Shown: positions 51,887-53,974 of the stretch, one piece after another
Numbering within the stretch: the stretch's first letter is position 1
Layout: every line of letters starts with the position of its first letter
Assembly: GCA_034435635.1 (NCBI GenBank)
Contig: DAOTWY010000120.1
Span: 1 to 53,974, forward strand
DNA: 53,974 bases
Reading direction: 5' to 3'
Origin: DAOTWY01 sp003696565
Lineage (GTDB): Bacteria > Chloroflexota > Anaerolineae > Aggregatilineales > Phototrophicaceae
The notes under the pieces: model-generated
Told to the model about the DNA's origin: nothing
Seen by the model: only the letters and a program-made list of their open reading frames with translations
Database searches by the model: none
Position numbers and translations under genes: made by a program

Positions 51887-53236
51887 ATGAAGTTATATGA
51901 GGCATTTAATATCCTACGTGGTGATGTTGTCGCATTTATTGGTGCTGGTGGCAAAACATCCACTATGGTCAGTCTAGGATATGAACTAGCTGAGCAAGGA
52001 TGGCGGGTATTAGCAACAACTACCACCCGGATTGGTGAAGATCAGCTTAGCTTGATGCCAGCAGCACTGCCTTATCAAACCTCACCGGATGCGATTTCAC
52101 AATCTTTAACTGAAAATCGTTTCATCTTCATTTATCGAGATATACAAAATGGAAAAGTATACGGACCAGACAAAATCTGGGTTCAGGAACTTATGGATTC
52201 TATCGATAGTGACGTGTTACTGGTCGAAGCGGATGGCGCACGCGGTTTACCACTCAAAGCCCCTTATCCTCATGAGCCGGTCATTCCACCAGAAACGTCC
52301 CTAGTCATCCCCATTGCATCACTTTCAATCTTAGGTAAACCCCTTGATGAAACGCATGTTTATAACCCGGATGCGATTATTGAACGTTATGGATTCCAAA
52401 AAGGCAATCGAATCAAATCTCCGTGGATCGCTCAAATTATTCGTGATGAAACACTCGGTTTATATGGTGTACCGTCTTCTGCCCGTGTGATCGCATTCCT
52501 CAATCAGGCACCAAGTAAAGGATATGCACGCGCACGTGCCCGTCTGATCAGCAAGTTGGCGTTAAAATCGAACCGTTTTCATGGCGTTGCAATTGGTTCG
52601 GTTCGTGCCGCAAACCCAATTTATGAAGTACAACGTCCCATAGGTGCCGTTGTATTAGCCGCTGGGCTTTCTACCCGGATGGGGCAATCCAAAATTTTAT
52701 TACCCTGGGATAATAACAAGACCATCATTGAGCATATTATTGAGCAGTTAATTGTCTCACGTGTCGATTATATCGTTGTGGTCACTGGGCATATGGCACA
52801 AGAGGTCAAAGACATTGTAAAACCTTTAGGTGTGAAAGTGGTATTTAACCGTAGTTATAAAACTGGTGAAATGCTTTCATCGCTTAAAGCTGGTCTAAAA
52901 GCTTTGCCAGATCATATTGCCGCTGCAATGGTTGTTCTAGGCGATCAACCGCGTATTCAACCAAAAGTGATTTATCAGGTTCTCAGTGCTTATGCAGAAG
53001 GTACTCACGATCTTATTGCCCCAAGCTATAAAATGAAGCGTGGACATCCAATTCTTATCGGTCGGCGATATTGGAACGAAATCCTTAAACTGCCTCGCCA
53101 CGGTGCGCCACGAGATGTTATTAACGCCCATAACGATCAAATTCTCTATATCAATGTCGACACTGATAGCGTGCTCAAAGATGTTGACACACCAGAAGAT
53201 TATGCCCGAGAACGTTGGCAAGCTGGCATTGATTAA
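51887..53236 (+). CDS. YqeC-MocA fusion: hydroxylase accessory domain plus molybdenum cofactor cytidylyltransferase
   Basis: A 449-residue fusion. Residues 1 to about 235 are YqeC (VVAFIGAGGKTSTMVSLGYEL, ATTTTRIG, LLVEADGARGLPLKAP). Residues about 250-449 are a MocA-type nucleotidyltransferase (VVLAAGLSTRMGQSKILLPW, VVLGDQPRIQP, RGHPILIGRRYW, DVDTPEDY). MocA makes the molybdopterin cytosine dinucleotide used by many hydroxylases. E. coli encodes the two as yqeC and mocA (ygfJ) side by side. ATG at 51887 with GGAG 6 nt upstream, preferred over GTG at 51863. Last gene of the plus-strand series. Confidence 0.92.
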   Translation: MKLYEAFNILRGDVVAFIGAGGKTSTMVSLGYELAEQGWRVLATTTTRIGEDQLSLMPAALPYQTSPDAISQSLTENRFIFIYRDIQNGKVYGPDKIWVQELMDSIDSDVLLVEADGARGLPLKAPYPHEPVIPPETSLVIPIASLSILGKPLDETHVYNPDAIIERYGFQKGNRIKSPWIAQIIRDETLGLYGVPSSARVIAFLNQAPSKGYARARARLISKLALKSNRFHGVAIGSVRAANPIYEVQRPIGAVVLAAGLSTRMGQSKILLPWDNNKTIIEHIIEQLIVSRVDYIVVVTGHMAQEVKDIVKPLGVKVVFNRSYKTGEMLSSLKAGLKALPDHIAAAMVVLGDQPRIQPKVIYQVLSAYAEGTHDLIAPSYKMKRGHPILIGRRYWNEILKLPRHGAPRDVINAHNDQILYINVDTDSVLKDVDTPEDYARERWQAGID

Positions 53237-53286
53237 AATGAGATATCCCTACCCTATTTATTGCATATACTGAGATAACCGCCAAC

Positions 53287-53541
53287 CTATGTACTCTCTG
53301 TTTTCTTATAACCTGTTGTTTGCATCAACTGCGTCACTTGTTTTTTGAGTTTAGCACGTTTAGCTTGATATATGTCATGAGCAATATCACCAGCTTCATA
53401 TTGAATATCCAAATCAGCAATTTGCTTAAGCAATTGAGTAATCAGTCTATCTTGTCTATTTTCACCCATCTTGTTATGCTGATACTCTCGCCATAAGAAA
53501 AAGGCTGAGATCATAATCAGACTGAGACCAACAACTATCAT
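53287..53541 (-). CDS. Small CcmI-like membrane-anchored protein
   Basis: An 84-residue protein with one N-terminal membrane helix (about 2-20) and a coiled coil of the pattern LLKQIADLDIQYEAGDI...YQAKRAKLKKQVTQLM, typical of short CcmI/CycH-like proteins near cytochrome c maturation genes. Frame is open to 53556 (TTG). ATG at 53541 has a G-run 8 nt upstream, but that upstream sequence belongs to the foreign-looking segment, so the true start context may be lost. Converges on the YqeC-MocA gene. Confidence 0.7.
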   Translation of the reverse strand: MIVVGLSLIMISAFFLWREYQHNKMGENRQDRLITQLLKQIADLDIQYEAGDIAHDIYQAKRAKLKKQVTQLMQTTGYKKTEST

Positions 53542-53974
53542 CACTAGAACCCCCAATAACTACTCGAATACCCCATTCTGTATCACCTGAACCGCTTTTA
53601 GTTAAAGCATTTGTCCCAGGGTCTTGAGTGGTAACATTAACATCAAAGGGACTAAAATCTTCAGCTACTCTTTGCCAAATCCATTGAATATTTTGCAGTT
53701 CACTACTAGTAAAGGTATTTATGTCACCGTTAGTATCATAACTAGCTGTGATAATATCTTGGGAGTTGTTAAAGCTACTATTCCAAATCGTTCCACTGGT
53801 AGCGTGTCCATCAAAATCCAGATAGATGGTGTGTTTGGCATTGGGGTTACTCTGCAGGGAAAAGGTTTGATTTAAATCTAGTACAGCCAGATTATTGGAG
53901 CTGCTGCCGTTATTACTAGTATCTGTATGATCTAAATCGACTACAGGAAAATCATCATGGAGATGGTCTTCATG
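53474..53974 (-). CDS. Partial secreted-metalloprotease-like reading frame at the window edge (chimeric)
   Basis: An open frame enters from the right edge and runs to TAA at 53474-53476 (166 codons). Residues 1 to about 145 read like part of a large secreted protease/calcium-binding protein: IYLDFDGHATSGTIW, ITASYDTNGDINTF, IQWIWQRVAEDFSPFDVNV and GIRVVIGGSSDD. I associate this set with cyanobacterial and planctomycete exoproteins, from memory. After GGSSDD, at about 53540, family similarity stops; the last ~20 codons are an out-of-frame reading of the CcmI-like gene. The sequence therefore changes source at about 53540. Missed by ATG-based gene calling because the frame has no start in the window. 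Confidence 0.65.
   Translation of the reverse strand, partial: HEDHLHDDFPVVDLDHTDTSNNGSSSNNLAVLDLNQTFSLQSNPNAKHTIYLDFDGHATSGTIWNSSFNNSQDIITASYDTNGDINTFTSSELQNIQWIWQRVAEDFSPFDVNVTTQDPGTNALTKSGSGDTEWGIRVVIGGSSDDSCWSQSDYDLSLFLMARVSA

Noticed and set aside
1..53974. tRNA, rRNA, CRISPR arrays and insertion sequences
   Set aside because: All gaps were read on both strands; none has a cloverleaf, regular repeat-spacer pattern, or transposase with inverted ends.

Overview
The window looks like a chromosomal contig from an uncultured bacterium of the Chloroflexota (Anaerolineae-like). That assignment is an inference from gene content and tight, overlapping operons, not from a phylogeny. Indicators are an archaeal-type HMG-CoA synthase/thiolase/DUF35 operon with a class II HMG-CoA reductase, bacterial F420 biosynthesis, a CruF-type carotenoid gene, and an Flp-pilin-type export signal on a giant surface protein. 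Coding density is very high, base composition is moderate, and many genes overlap by 4 bp (ATGA). Apart from the last ~430 bp, no gene-free stretch exceeds 150 bp. I saw no rRNA, tRNA, CRISPR or insertion sequence.

Layout. (1) 57-4123, minus strand: mevalonate entry operon, HMG-CoA reductase > HMG-CoA synthase > thiolase-like protein > a 57-residue stub > DUF35 OB-fold protein. The thiolase-like protein lacks its expected nucleophile, and the DUF35 protein is split by an in-frame stop. (2) 4254-10889, plus strand: lipid/carotenoid operon with a tocopherol-cyclase-like protein, CruF-like hydratase, PlsY, a carotenoid-type glycosyltransferase, a CrtI-family desaturase, a histone-deacetylase-family enzyme and a J-domain protein. 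(3) 10912-21861, mostly minus: alpha/beta hydrolase, a membrane pyrophosphatase with an added C-terminal fasciclin (FAS1) domain, a DivIC/FtsB-like protein (plus), YgfZ, a guanylate-kinase-like protein with altered P-loop, and a 1624-residue pilin-anchored surface protein. (4) 22006-53236, plus: about 31 kb of co-directional genes described next. (5) 53287-53974: a CcmI-like small gene, then an abrupt change into part of an unrelated secreted-protease-like gene, probably a chimeric contig end or insertion junction.

The 31-kb plus-strand region is the main interest. Its backbone is the gene set of the E. coli yge/yqe/ygf/ssnA locus, recently linked to anaerobic purine/urate breakdown: 8-oxoguanine-deaminase-type amidohydrolase, YgeY, YgeW, carbamate kinase, SsnA, an XdhC-family protein, a molybdenum hydroxylase (FAD and 2Fe-2S domains fused in one chain, molybdenum subunit separate), YqeB and a YqeC-MocA fusion. 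The hydantoinase (YgeZ), YgfK and a recognisable YgeX are absent. Two fold-type-II PLP enzymes (a threonine-synthase-like protein and an unassigned TrpB/cysteine-synthase-like protein) could fill the YgeX step. Inserted in the middle is a nearly complete F420 module (npdG, cofE, a nitroreductase, cofD, cofC, an LLM-family oxidoreductase). An orphan 594-residue protein with a nucleoside-phosphorylase-like C-terminal half sits between the two hydroxylase subunit genes. Whether this region works as one F420-linked purine-degradation system is a hypothesis; the gene order is what the sequence shows.

Start sites were chosen by Shine-Dalgarno spacing and overlap with the upstream gene, so several genes are shorter than their longest open frame. 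Function statements rest on motif and family recognition by eye, without database searches.
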